Source of the DNA: Owenia fusiformis
Lineage: Eukaryota > Annelida > Polychaeta > Sabellida > Oweniidae
DNA: 64,000 nucleotides
Assembly (NCBI GenBank): GCA_903813345.2
Contig: CAIIXF020000010.1
Span: forward strand, 32,456,425 to 32,520,424
Direction: 5' to 3'
Position numbers and translations under genes: made by a program. Below, piece after piece: positions 58,601 through 64,000 of this stretch. Every line of letters begins with the position of its first letter. Within the stretch, counting starts at the first letter, position 1. Below the pieces are notes generated by a model. The model was not told the DNA's origin. It ran no database searches and worked only from the letters and a program-made list of their open reading frames with translations.

Positions 58601-60460
58601 ATGGCCAACAAGGAAGTAAAAAAATATGAAATTGATTAATCTTAAAAATGTGATTTATCTGCATAGCTTCTTTAATTTAAATCACGAATATATCAGGCAA
58701 AAGTGTAACTGCACACAATGCTTGCATATTTTGAAATGTAACTATCGCATATATTGTCTAAAACCTATTAAATTACTCAGATGCGAGTAGGTAGTTCCCA
58801 GTTTTGCTACCAGGTGGCTGATTCGGGGGAATTAACATGGCAGGGTATTACAAAATTCCCTTAAACTTGAAAATGCATCAGTTTTAGTGGTTCACTTTTC
58901 ATATTACCCTTATGTATCTGATAGTGATACAAATTAAAATATGTCCAGTAAAAGAAAATATTATCTGCCCAACACAAGAAAAGATATTTCACTTTTTGTG
59001 GTTTTACAACATTGGGTCTATGGGGAATCTCCCCGACCTAGAAGTCACATTTTCAAAGAAAATTAAATTTTCAAAGTTTTTTTTTAGTTTTTTTATTCAA
59101 GTTTTAGATTTACATTATAATGTAAGGTTACATGATAATACAGTTAATACAAATATAATTAGGGCCGCTCATTTTTTTATAAGAATGTATATAAGGGGGT
59201 TACAGGGGAGGGAGAGGCTATAATACTAGATCTAAGTAAAGTGGGTCAAAACATCAAAATGTGAGATTTTCAAAGTTGATTTTCAAAGTTCATAAATTCT
59301 TTTCAAAACCACATTTCCAAATGTAATTTTACATGTAGATTCCAAATATGACACCAGTTTGACTGAATTGTGAACTTTTAATGACGTAAATCAAGATTAT
59401 TTCTACTCGCATCTGGGATATTGACGTCTTCAAAACAGGAATTTACTCCAATTTGAGTGGCAATTTTCTCAAAAACCGGAGAAAATCGGAGCTTGATATC
59501 TTACAAAACCACATTTTAGAATGTGTTTATTCAGACAAATGTGTAAAATTAAAGGTTCATGAAGGTTCAAGACTCGAAATAAGCAGGTAAAGTATCCCTC
59601 CTCGCGACTTTCTTGAAGAATAGACAGCCATTCAGCTGTGAAAAGATCGAAAATACTTACATCTTCAATCATTTAAACTTATCCCGCCATTTGTTTAGGA
59701 TGTTGTGCCTCCAAAGCAAGAAATTTAGACACGATTACGATGAATAACCCCTCCTATTTCCATGTTAAAAATGTGGGGTGACACCGTAATTGAAACAAAA
59801 GTTGTTTCTTCCGGTGCACAGTGCATTGACCAATCAATGGATCGGAATCAATAAATCAGAGGGTAATCTGGCAGAGAATCGTCGATTGAAATTTTCCACG
59901 CCAATTCTAGCTGAAACTCATTCTAATCTACGATAAATACTGCATATGTTTGATAAAAGATATTATCAGATGTAAGTATAAGGTGTATATATTATATATA
60001 TAATATATATATATTATTGTATTAAATAAAACATGATAAAAAAGAAAAAAAAAAAAAAAAAAAAGTATAAGGTGTATTTTAAATATAAGACCGACATTTA
60101 TGCTTTGAATTATGACATTTGAGATCGAAAAATGCAAATTAGTCTGGGGATAATTTTCCATTGACTTTTGGTAGAAGTGCAGGTGTCATTTATTCATGCC
60201 AGAATTGTAAAACAGTAGAGAGAAGAGAGTAGCAAATTCACGTGTTTGAATATTTTCAAGAAAAAATCTATTCATAACTTCAAATCGTCAGAGCGGGTGG
60301 CCCATTTGCATTCTGAACCTCAAAGTTTTTGGTTAGTTGGGGAAAAATCCGAGAAAGAAATTCCTACCTCTAAATTCTTCCAATACACAGCATCCCTCGT
60401 GATTTTCTCCCCGATTTGTGGAAAATGTTTCACGGAAGTTCGCTTGTAGGAGGTCGCCAT
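37446..60460 (-). CDS. UTP15: UTP15, small-subunit processome WD40 protein, 12 coding exons
   Basis: Exons: 60460-60368, 55027-54935, 54743-54559, 53854-53676, 53025-52900, 49232-49097, 46702-46618, 41563-41420, 41079-40978, 40653-40520, 39914-39856, 37690-37446. They total 1581 bp and every junction agrees in phase, giving 526 residues; human UTP15 is about 518. UTP15 is a nucleolar t-UTP/UtpA subunit needed for pre-18S rRNA processing and efficient rDNA transcription. The N-terminal 300 or so residues form a WD40 propeller ([43 protein letters not shown]). A basic linker and the UTP15 C-terminal domain follow, with the signature [16 protein letters not shown] at about residues 400-415. Introns 5 and 7 hold plus-strand genes. 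The start codon in MATSYKRT matches the ortholog N-terminus; an in-frame upstream ATG (MSFETILK) is less likely. Confidence 0.96.
37709..38131. repeat. 23-bp minisatellite beside the exon 12 acceptor
   Basis: About 18 copies of TGCATAAATCAGCAATATAT followed by GAA. The array ends only 17 bp from the splice-acceptor AG of UTP15 exon 12, so its last units lie where the branch point would be expected. Confidence 0.93.
38132..39855. other. UTP15 intron 11 remainder
   Basis: Contains the element at 38778-38978. The rest is AT-rich without a recognised feature. Confidence 0.5.
38778..38978. repeat. Shorter relative of the 13928-14320 TIR element
   Basis: Ends with TTCTCCAAACCGAGACTAGT (38954) and starts with a degraded counterpart (AAAGGACACATATCGGAGAA). 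The inside matches the reverse complement of the 14170-14260 unit (TATGAATATTCAAAAGAGGA). Confidence 0.8.
39856..39914 (-). CDS. UTP15: UTP15 exon 11
   Basis: 59 bp, acceptor TTTTAG, donor CTTG-GTAAGT. Encodes [19 protein letters not shown], matching the PVLI-x-x-A/S segment of the C-terminal domain. Confidence 0.94.
40520..40653 (-). CDS. UTP15: UTP15 exon 10 (LAGRDEK signature)
   Basis: Acceptor ATTCCAG, donor AAAA-GTAAGT. Encodes [18 protein letters not shown] and ALAGRDEKS, the most conserved part of the C-terminal domain. Confidence 0.97.
40978..41079 (-). CDS. UTP15: UTP15 exon 9
   Basis: 102 bp, acceptor CTGTAG, donor GAT-GTAAGG. Encodes the basic linker and [19 protein letters not shown]. 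Confidence 0.95.
41420..41563 (-). CDS. UTP15: UTP15 exon 8
   Basis: 144 bp, acceptor TTCTAG, donor GCG-GTGAGT. Encodes [17 protein letters not shown] (last propeller strand) followed by a Lys-rich linker. Confidence 0.95.
41564..42979. other. UTP15 intron 7, left part
   Basis: Contains an AAAATAA short repeat at 41572-41592 and the 48-bp minisatellite at 41868-42470. The last 300 bp before 42980 should carry the promoter of the nested PAN-WSC gene; no element could be assigned. Confidence 0.5.
41868..42470. repeat. 48-bp minisatellite, about 12 copies
   Basis: The unit AAAGATTTGTTGATTAATGA is followed by TTTTTTATCTCAGATTTCTCAATCATT. The period is a multiple of three, so long open frames ([16 protein letters not shown] repeats) appear on the plus strand. 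One-base changes in the T run break them. Confidence 0.95.
42980..43304 (+). CDS. PAN-WSC exon 1: signal peptide and PAN-like module
   Basis: Donor ACTG-GTGAGT at 43305. Two in-frame ATGs at 42980 and 43016. Six or more cysteines after the signal peptide follow a PAN/apple-like spacing. Confidence 0.82.
42980..44838 (+). CDS. Secreted PAN-WSC protein, three exons, nested in UTP15 intron 7
   Basis: Exons 42980-43304, 44271-44405 and 44684-44838 join in phase 1 at both introns. Translation can start at 42980 (204 residues) or at the in-frame ATG 43016 (192 residues); the second puts a clean signal peptide first ([18 protein letters not shown]) and is preferred. A PAN/apple-like module follows ([24 protein letters not shown]). 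Exons 2 and 3 give a complete WSC domain: [45 protein letters not shown] and [13 protein letters not shown], then stop. WSC domains are Cys-rich and thought to bind carbohydrate; the product should be secreted. It is transcribed against UTP15 and lies wholly inside one intron. Specific function unknown. Confidence 0.85.
43459..43905 (-). mobile_element. 5'-truncated LINE (non-LTR retrotransposon) 3' end
   Basis: A run of 14 or more T at 43459 is a poly-A tail on the minus strand. Upstream of it on that strand an open segment (43872-43654) encodes [17 protein letters not shown] and a tail ending LHSIVKEVK. This resembles the C-terminal end of LINE reverse transcriptases, where a His-Cys-Pro motif precedes an Arg. 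Only the last 75 or so codons and the 3' UTR (with AAGGCCTACGCCGAAGCATT on the plus strand) remain. It sits in intron 1 of the PAN-WSC gene. The clade is not assigned. Confidence 0.7.
44271..44405 (+). CDS. PAN-WSC exon 2: WSC domain, first half
   Basis: Acceptor TATCCAG, donor CAAG-GTAAGG. Encodes [19 protein letters not shown] and [11 protein letters not shown], the classic WSC start. Confidence 0.88.
44684..44838 (+). CDS. PAN-WSC exon 3: WSC domain, second half, stop
   Basis: Acceptor CCTTGCAG. Encodes [31 protein letters not shown] and EIYAI. The final codons and the TAA fall in the first unit of the adjoining minisatellite. Confidence 0.88.
44822..45480. repeat. 220-bp higher-order tandem repeat overlapping the PAN-WSC stop codon
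   Basis: Built from AAATATATGACATTTAAGAG-like subunits and TGTGAAAATGTTTGACATCT. The block starting TAAATTCAAG at 44881 recurs at 45101, a 220-bp period, with almost three copies. The exon 3 end (AAATATATGCCATCTAAGAG) is itself a subunit. Confidence 0.85.
45528..45965. repeat. 145-bp tandem repeat, nearly three copies
   Basis: The word GTTAATC of GTTAATCAG begins at 45574, 45719 and 45864. Units contain AAGATGGCTGCCAGAATGCA and ATTTGAAGTAAATT. Confidence 0.9.
45966..46617. other. UTP15 intron 7, right end
   Basis: Contains a plus-strand AATAAA at 46057-46062 (possible but distant poly-A site for the PAN-WSC gene), TTGA repeats at 46262-46278, and short direct repeats of CCCTGACATTT / CCCTGGCATTTCC at 46350-46480. 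The same phrases occur in dispersed invertebrate repeats. Confidence 0.4.
46618..46702 (-). CDS. UTP15: UTP15 exon 7
   Basis: 85 bp, acceptor TTTTTACAG, donor GAG-GTAAGA. Encodes [19 protein letters not shown] and ILSVGVE, a WD repeat. Confidence 0.95.
47904..48145. repeat. Inverted-repeat element with CCCCCTGCTATAA arms
   Basis: The ends ATCCTCC (47905) and GGAGGAT (48138) and the inner words CCAGAATA / CCCCCTGCTATAA at 47931-47965 return inverted at 48092-48130. Arms about 65 bp, imperfect. Confidence 0.7.
48491..48995. repeat. TIR element, ends TACTGTAAAACGGGTA
   Basis: TACTGTAAAACGGGTATT at 48491 is matched by AATTACCCGTTTTACAGTA at 48977-48995. The interior is rich in TTCGCTAAAAT and its complements. 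About 505 bp, no transposase. The end sequence is of a type common in marine invertebrate genomes. Confidence 0.88.
49097..49232 (-). CDS. UTP15: UTP15 exon 6
   Basis: 136 bp, acceptor ATATAG, donor ACAG-GTATGA. Encodes [27 protein letters not shown] and [19 protein letters not shown] is conserved in UTP15. Confidence 0.97.
49609..49784. repeat. Complete CAGGCCCGTAGCC TIR element
   Basis: CAGGCCCGTAGCC at 49609 and GGCTACGGGCCTG at 49772-49784 are exact inverted ends. The middle has two C runs and TTCAAAATCATGCAGTTTTT, also found at 16190-16210. Confidence 0.9.
50106..51951 (+). CDS. Mab-21/cGAS-like nucleotidyltransferase (cGLR-like), intronless, apparent frameshift near 51600
   Basis: The first frame runs 50106-51614 (502 codons). 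Its core matches the Mab-21/cGAS fold: [19 protein letters not shown] at residues 141-159 supplies the GS motif (143-144) and two candidate metal ligands, E156 and D158, and VTDIDLAF supplies the third (D295, or D293). A helical region RRHR-like ([15 protein letters not shown], 341-355) follows. The N-terminus is Ser-rich. After the stop at 51614, another frame continues without a gap ([20 protein letters not shown]... WEYASSQ) to a TAG at 51951, so a one-base indel near 51590-51612 may have split one gene of about 615 codons. If intact, such enzymes sense nucleic acid or another ligand and make cyclic dinucleotide-type signals; that role is inferred. The gene lies in UTP15 intron 5, opposite strand; the lack of introns suggests retroposition. 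Confidence 0.72.
50209..50395 (+). repeat. In-frame coding duplication in the cGAS-like gene
   Basis: Residues 35-56 ([20 protein letters not shown]) recur at 75-96 ([20 protein letters not shown]). The DNA copies are nearly identical (CTCACTGCAAATGAGGAACA in both), 120 bp apart, so the duplication is recent. Confidence 0.9.
51184..51320 (+). repeat. Second in-frame duplication in the cGAS-like gene
   Basis: [20 protein letters not shown] is followed by [20 protein letters not shown]. Both copies have an Asp run, then a [DH]SHGL-[IF]-TI block, about 100 bp apart. The DNA contains GATGATGATG-type repeats, which favour slippage. Confidence 0.75.
51952..52899. other. UTP15 intron 5, right end
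   Basis: Contains a CT tract at 52018-52032 and the TIR element 52414-52631. The 3' UTR of the cGAS-like gene should start here; no clear AATAAA is seen close to 51951. Confidence 0.45.
52414..52631. repeat. TIR element with CCTAGCAGTGATCTCC ends
   Basis: CCTAGCAGTGATCTCC (52414) is inverted as GGAGATCACTGCCTAG (52616-52631) with a one-base difference. The inside has GTGGGTGCAA repeats and GGTGGGTGCTGCACCCAC. Confidence 0.85.
52900..53025 (-). CDS. UTP15: UTP15 exon 5
   Basis: 126 bp, acceptor TTTCTAG, donor GCGG-GTAAGT. Encodes [18 protein letters not shown] and [19 protein letters not shown]-x-PVESVL-x-FPSGG is diagnostic for UTP15. Confidence 0.97.
53026..53675. other. UTP15 intron 4
   Basis: Holds a diverged copy (53101-53299) of the MITE at 14528-14714. 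The remainder has no recognised feature. Confidence 0.55.
53101..53299. repeat. MITE copy 2 (CAACAGTTGTGG family)
   Basis: Shares with 14528-14714 the order TCAGTTGTGGGAAAACAAAG, CTCC/CCCACACTTCATC, TATTAACAA, TTCGCTAA, CCCCTAACGAAACT and CAACAACTGCTGA, with moderate divergence. Confidence 0.7.
53676..53854 (-). CDS. UTP15: UTP15 exon 4
   Basis: 179 bp, acceptor GATTTCAG, donor ACAG-GTAACT. Encodes [40 protein letters not shown] and [10 protein letters not shown]. Confidence 0.97.
53855..54558. other. UTP15 intron 3
   Basis: About 0.7 kb. GCATTAACGGCGTCCC near 53909 and GGGACTCACAA...ATGCAAGCGC near 54491-54527 hint at degraded inverted ends of one element. No gene. Confidence 0.45.
54559..54743 (-). 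CDS. UTP15: UTP15 exon 3
   Basis: 185 bp, acceptor TTGCAG, donor CAGG-GTGAGA. Encodes [39 protein letters not shown] and [19 protein letters not shown]. Confidence 0.97.
54935..55027 (-). CDS. UTP15: UTP15 exon 2
   Basis: 93 bp, phase 0 at both ends, acceptor TTTCCAG, donor AGG-GTAAAT. Encodes [20 protein letters not shown] and [10 protein letters not shown], matching the first WD strand of orthologues. Confidence 0.95.
55028..60367. other. UTP15 intron 1, 5.3 kb
   Basis: Contains a diverged direct repeat at 55560-55660 and 55750-55830 (ATCAGCAAG-GATAAAGTAAACA), a block at 57480-57740 with many ATGGT/ACCAT words (TACCATGATGGTATTT and similar), an inverted-repeat-bounded segment 58522-60174, and an (AT)n plus A-run at 59985-60065. 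No gene recognised. Confidence 0.55.
58522..60174. repeat. Possible 1.65-kb inverted-repeat element
   Basis: CTACCAAAAGTCAATGG (58522-58538) is inverted as CCATTGACTTTTGGTAG (60158-60174). AATAAATGACACCTG (58305 area) and its complement (60180 area) extend the relation outside this core. Inside, CAGATGCGAGTAG (58779) and CTACTCGCATCTG (59403) are also inverted. Diverged. Confidence 0.55.
60368..60460 (-). CDS. UTP15: UTP15 exon 1 (start codon)
   Basis: The ATG at 60460 is preceded by AAAG (AAAGATGG context). Encodes [19 protein letters not shown] and [12 protein letters not shown], then GTAGGA donor. The Y-K-P/R-x-x...GEKIT-D-YW pattern is that of orthologues. Confidence 0.95.
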
Positions 60461-60769
60461 CTTTAAAATAGTCTCGAAACTCATGTTGAAAGAAACTATA
60501 TATTTACATGATGAGGACATAAAATGTATATGATATTGATAACTAAGTAATATCAATATATTTTTTCTTGATATTTTGTATAAAAAATATAATATTGTGT
60601 TAAATCACTAGGAAAATAGAATTCCTTTTTATTTATCACGTGATCATAACAAAGATTGAATTGTGGGTATTAATAAAACGTGCGCGCGAGTCATTTGAGT
60701 AGATGGCTTTCTACTTAGTCCGTAAATTAGCAATTACCTTCTTATTGACAGTGCAGCTTTATTGTAAAG
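60461..60769. promoter_or_regulatory. Bidirectional promoter region between UTP15 and ARID3
   Basis: The two start codons face away from each other across 309 bp, so both 5' UTRs and promoters must lie here (unless there are non-coding first exons). Contains TTTATCACGTGATCATAAC with an E-box CACGTG at about 60637 and a CG-rich word GTGCGCGCGAG at 60681. No canonical TATA box can be assigned to either gene. Confidence 0.6.
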
Positions 60770-60805
60770 ATGGAACGCAAAGATAACAGTCGAGACGGTA
60801 GCATT
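60770..60805 (+). CDS. ARID3: ARID3 exon 1 (12 codons)
   Basis: ATG in AAAGATGG context, ends ATT-GTAAGA. Short but in phase with exon 2 and positioned opposite the UTP15 start. Confidence 0.7.
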
Positions 60806-61875
60806 GTAAGAAACTTTTTCAATTTTTATTTTCTAATTTATAATCAATAAATGATGATTTTTCCGGGAAAGTTTTGGGGATTGAACATTGTGTGTCCATC
60901 AGTGTAAATAAATCGCTTGCGCAGATAGTTCATTGAGCTGAGTTTAGTTCGCACAGCAAGTACTGACTCACTTTGGCATGTCAGTTTCCAAGTAGCTTAT
61001 AAAGCAATAATCACTAATTACTGGGGCATTTTCACATCAGGCATTTGATAAGCAGCAGTCGATCTCACAACATCACATTTACATTGGAGAAGTTTGGAAC
61101 TTTTATTCACCTAGTAAAGTTTGATAAATACTTGATAGTTATGGCATTGATTGCAAGACCAACACCTGGGTTTGAAGGATTTAAGCCATTGGTATATTAT
61201 CTGTATTTATATTATATATTCTAACACTGATATATATTTCTCAAAGAATTAATTAAAATTATTTTATTGATTAGTTATTATGGATAATTATTAATTGTTA
61301 CGTAATTTTTCATATATTTTTATTTATAGGTGAATGAAGATTTGAACGGAGACTCAGATATGGACTCAGTGTCAGATGTCGCTAGTGAAGGAGGTCAGGA
61401 GATAAATAAGATTGACTCAGCAAAAATCGATCCCGCACATCGTGAAATTTTGGAGAAATTGAAACGTCAAGAACGCGAGGAGAGAGCTGAAATTGAAGAA
61501 GAGTTGCGAATTCAAAAAGAGGTTCTTGCACGTCATGAAGAATTCAGGGCTCGTGAAATCAGAATGGCACATGATCGTGAACGGGAACAAGATTTACGCA
61601 AACACGCAGCTCTAGATTTGCGGGATAAAATTCAATCACGCCCATTAAGCAGCACCCTTATGCCTCATGGGATCAATGACTTAAGTATGTATAAAGACAG
61701 AACAGTTATGGATCGTCCCCTCGATCCTTTCAAATCTGAACGATCAAGTCTTGATATGCTGACTCATCATGCAGCATATCTGGAAAGGGCCTACCCCCGC
61801 CCCTCTCCCCCACCCCCAGAAATGATGGGGGAGGGACCCGCCCATCATTGGACGTTTGAAGAACAATTTAAACAG
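60770..61875 (+). CDS. ARID3: ARID3/dead-ringer transcription factor, first two coding exons (partial)
   Basis: Exon 1 is 60770-60805 (MERKDNSRDGSI, donor ATT-GTAAGA) and exon 2 is 61330-61875 (acceptor TTTATAG, donor CAG-GTAATT), joined in phase 0 for 194 codons. The product begins with an acidic region (DSDMDSVSDVASEGG) and a long Glu/Arg charged helix (about residues 45-100, KLKRQEREERAEIEEELRIQ). A Pro-rich run PRPSPPPPEMM follows, then HHWTFEEQFKQ. The last motif is the start of the extended ARID domain in ARID3/Dri proteins, where (D/H)WT(Y/F)EEQFKQ is followed by LYEL. The rest of the ARID and the REKLES domain must lie right of the window. These are AT-rich-DNA-binding nuclear regulators. 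The paralog is not resolved. Confidence 0.85.
61330..61875 (+). CDS. ARID3: ARID3 exon 2
   Basis: 546 bp, phase 0 at both ends. Ends exactly at EEQFKQ with a GTAATT donor. Confidence 0.87.
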
Positions 61876-64000
61876 GTAATTAATCTTTTCATATCTCTGT
61901 CTCATTATAAATGCAATTTACATTTTATTGTTGTGTTTTACTTCTTTGTATTGTGTCTTATCTATTATTTAATGGATGCTTTTGTCAGATCAAGGTTTAT
62001 TAGCTATATCTAATATTGTTCAATATTTATATCAACTTTGAGATATTCTTTATACTTCCTTCTAGACACATAATTCAAGAAATATTTCATCCGAGTTTAG
62101 ATTCAGATAAGAAAATTCTTTTATAGCTTCAAGAAATGATGACATTTTCAATTAATCACCAATAGAATTAAACAAACATAAATAAATCGAGTAACCTTTC
62201 ATAATGGATTGGATTATGAATCGTCCAAATTGCCATTTTAATTACAATTAGAATCAATAATCATATATAAAAATGTCATCATATTTCTCTAATTTTTTAT
62301 CACTTTTAAACAGATATGTTTAAGCAAATGATTAATACCGTAATTAGATACGATTGCGAGCTCACCTAATTTTATTGATAACAAAACAAATATCTATTTA
62401 TTACAGAGTCTCTCAGTCATTACAATGCTTCTATCTATATGCATCTATTAACGAATTGATAAATTGTTCTATTATAACTTTTGACTTTAATTCATGGTGT
62501 TTTAATTTTTGATTTTCATTGTTCGTTGACTTTATCTAGATCTAATATCAAAAGCATTTAATTGCAATTTGCCCAAATTTCAAATTGTTTTTAGAAAAAT
62601 TTCAATCATTACAGAAAACAAAGCCATTTGACAAACAGCTTTCAAGTTAATGAAATAAAGATTTTCTGTAATAACTTGATATGGGAATTTCTCTGATAAT
62701 AGTGATTTGAATTTTAAAATTTATTTAATTACTGTTGAACAGTAATTACTATGTTACCTTAAACAAGGAACATCAAGAAATACTGAGAATCTAAAATAAC
62801 ATTTTGATTAAAATTGAAATATTTTCTCTCATTTGATTATGTTCTATGAGGACCGGTTTTTGTACAACAGGTTTTTATTGAGTTATATTTTTACCACCTT
62901 TTGATATCTTGGTTTATATTGTATTTTTTTATTATTTTGATTAGTATATTTCATACAAAAGCCATAAATTATTTTTCATTTAATACCCCGGGGAATTATA
63001 AGAGTCAACATTGAACACCTTGCAAATCGAATGCTTTCAAAAGAAACAATTATTAGCTTATGATATAGTATGACAGACTATCAGATCCACTTATGGTTGT
63101 ATTGGTGAAACCCCACGGGACGAGCGACAAATTATATTAAGTTATAATCAAATGGAATATGGGTAGATAACTTGGCCCATTGGGAGGGGGACCTATAAAC
63201 TCAAGTCAATTCAAAATATACATGATATCTTTCTTAATTATAACATGCATGTTAAAATGTAATCTCCTTTGCAAAACATTTCATCGGTCTGGTATTTATG
63301 AGTATTTACAAGTATTTTCCCGGAGATGTTCTCCAGACTAGAGATGTTTTATTAAAATACCAAATTAGGAAAATTTATAAGAATTTGTTTGATAAGTATT
63401 AATTAATAAGGACAGCATGACATTACAAAATTCAGAAACATATTTAATTGGTTCATTTTTGCTTGCTGCTAAAATTGTTAATTAAGAAACGAGTTGTTTC
63501 TAATAAAAAACAAATTACATCACAGAACCAAATATCAGAAGTTCTGATTTGATGCTTAGTTAAATTAGAATAATCATCTTTAACCTCTTATATATTAAAT
63601 GAATAGACTTAAACTAAATTATTGTTCAGAATTATTACCAATTTATAACAGTTTCTTACAATTAAAGATAGATGCTTGAACACTGGAGGTGGATTCCCAG
63701 GCACTCCAGTCATAAATATAAATGTATTATTAACTTGCTATTTTTGTACAAAGGCACTTGGGAAAATCACTCCTTTGAATTGCAAGCTATTGACATCATG
63801 CCGACTTGTTAACTATTTATAAATATGTGAATTGAAAAAGAGAAGTCAAGAAAGAACCTTTTCTTTGGCAGTATTTGTAAAAAATGATATGATTAAACAA
63901 ACATTTATCGAAACAGAACATATTATTGATTACTAAAATCAAATTAAATGTTACGTTTTAATTGATTCAATGATATGTAAGAGCCCTAACAAAAATGATA
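61876..64000. other. ARID3 intron 2, running off the window
   Basis: AT-rich. I looked for the ARID core exon (LYELxDDPKRKEFLDDLF-type) and did not see it. No other feature recognised. Confidence 0.55.

Noticed and set aside
59928-60161. Minus-strand ORF with F-run and Tyr/Ile repeats
   Set aside because: It is a translation of the A-run and (AT)n tract.
61330-62013. Reading the ARID3 exon 2 frame on to a hydrophobic tail ending at 62013
   Set aside because: The part after EEQFKQ is intron: a GTAATT donor lies exactly where the ARID domain should continue, and the tail is AT-rich noise.

Overview
This is AT-rich, intron-rich and repeat-dense animal DNA. The genes have GT-AG introns, extracellular domains in phase-1 exons, a prostanoid-type GPCR, and orthologues of UTP15 and ARID3. 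Many short inverted-repeat elements and minisatellites fill the gaps. A marine invertebrate is most likely (lophotrochozoan such as a mollusc, or a deuterostome such as a hemichordate or echinoderm). The sequence alone does not settle the phylum.

Layout. (1) 0.3-7.4 kb, minus strand: part of a modular secreted or surface protein with PAN/apple-like, C-type lectin, PAN-like, Thr/Ser-rich and sushi modules. (2) 11.7-27.7 kb, minus strand: a complete-looking three-exon rhodopsin-family GPCR with prostanoid-receptor features, whose 12 kb second intron is full of TIR elements and minisatellites. Its 89-bp TM6 exon sits at the edge of a 100-bp tandem array made from its own acceptor and 5' coding part. 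(3) 27.7-37.4 kb: repeat-rich intergenic DNA with a 55-bp minisatellite and one orphan cysteine-rich exon-like segment near 35.0 kb. (4) 37.4-60.5 kb, minus strand: UTP15, 12 coding exons that join in phase to 526 codons plus stop. (5) Two plus-strand genes lie inside UTP15 introns: a secreted PAN-WSC gene (43.0-44.8 kb) and an intronless Mab-21/cGAS-like nucleotidyltransferase gene (50.1-51.95 kb) with an apparent frameshift. (6) 60.8 kb to the right edge, plus strand: the first two coding exons of an ARID3/dead-ringer gene, divergent from UTP15 across about 310 bp.

UTP15 (ribosome biogenesis) and ARID3 (transcription factor) are conserved core genes with a shared 5' region. The lectin, PAN-WSC and cGAS-like genes are of families often linked to recognition or immunity in invertebrates, but no functional link between them can be read from the sequence. 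Exon limits were set by hand from ORFs, splice consensus and phase agreement. No transcript or database evidence was available.
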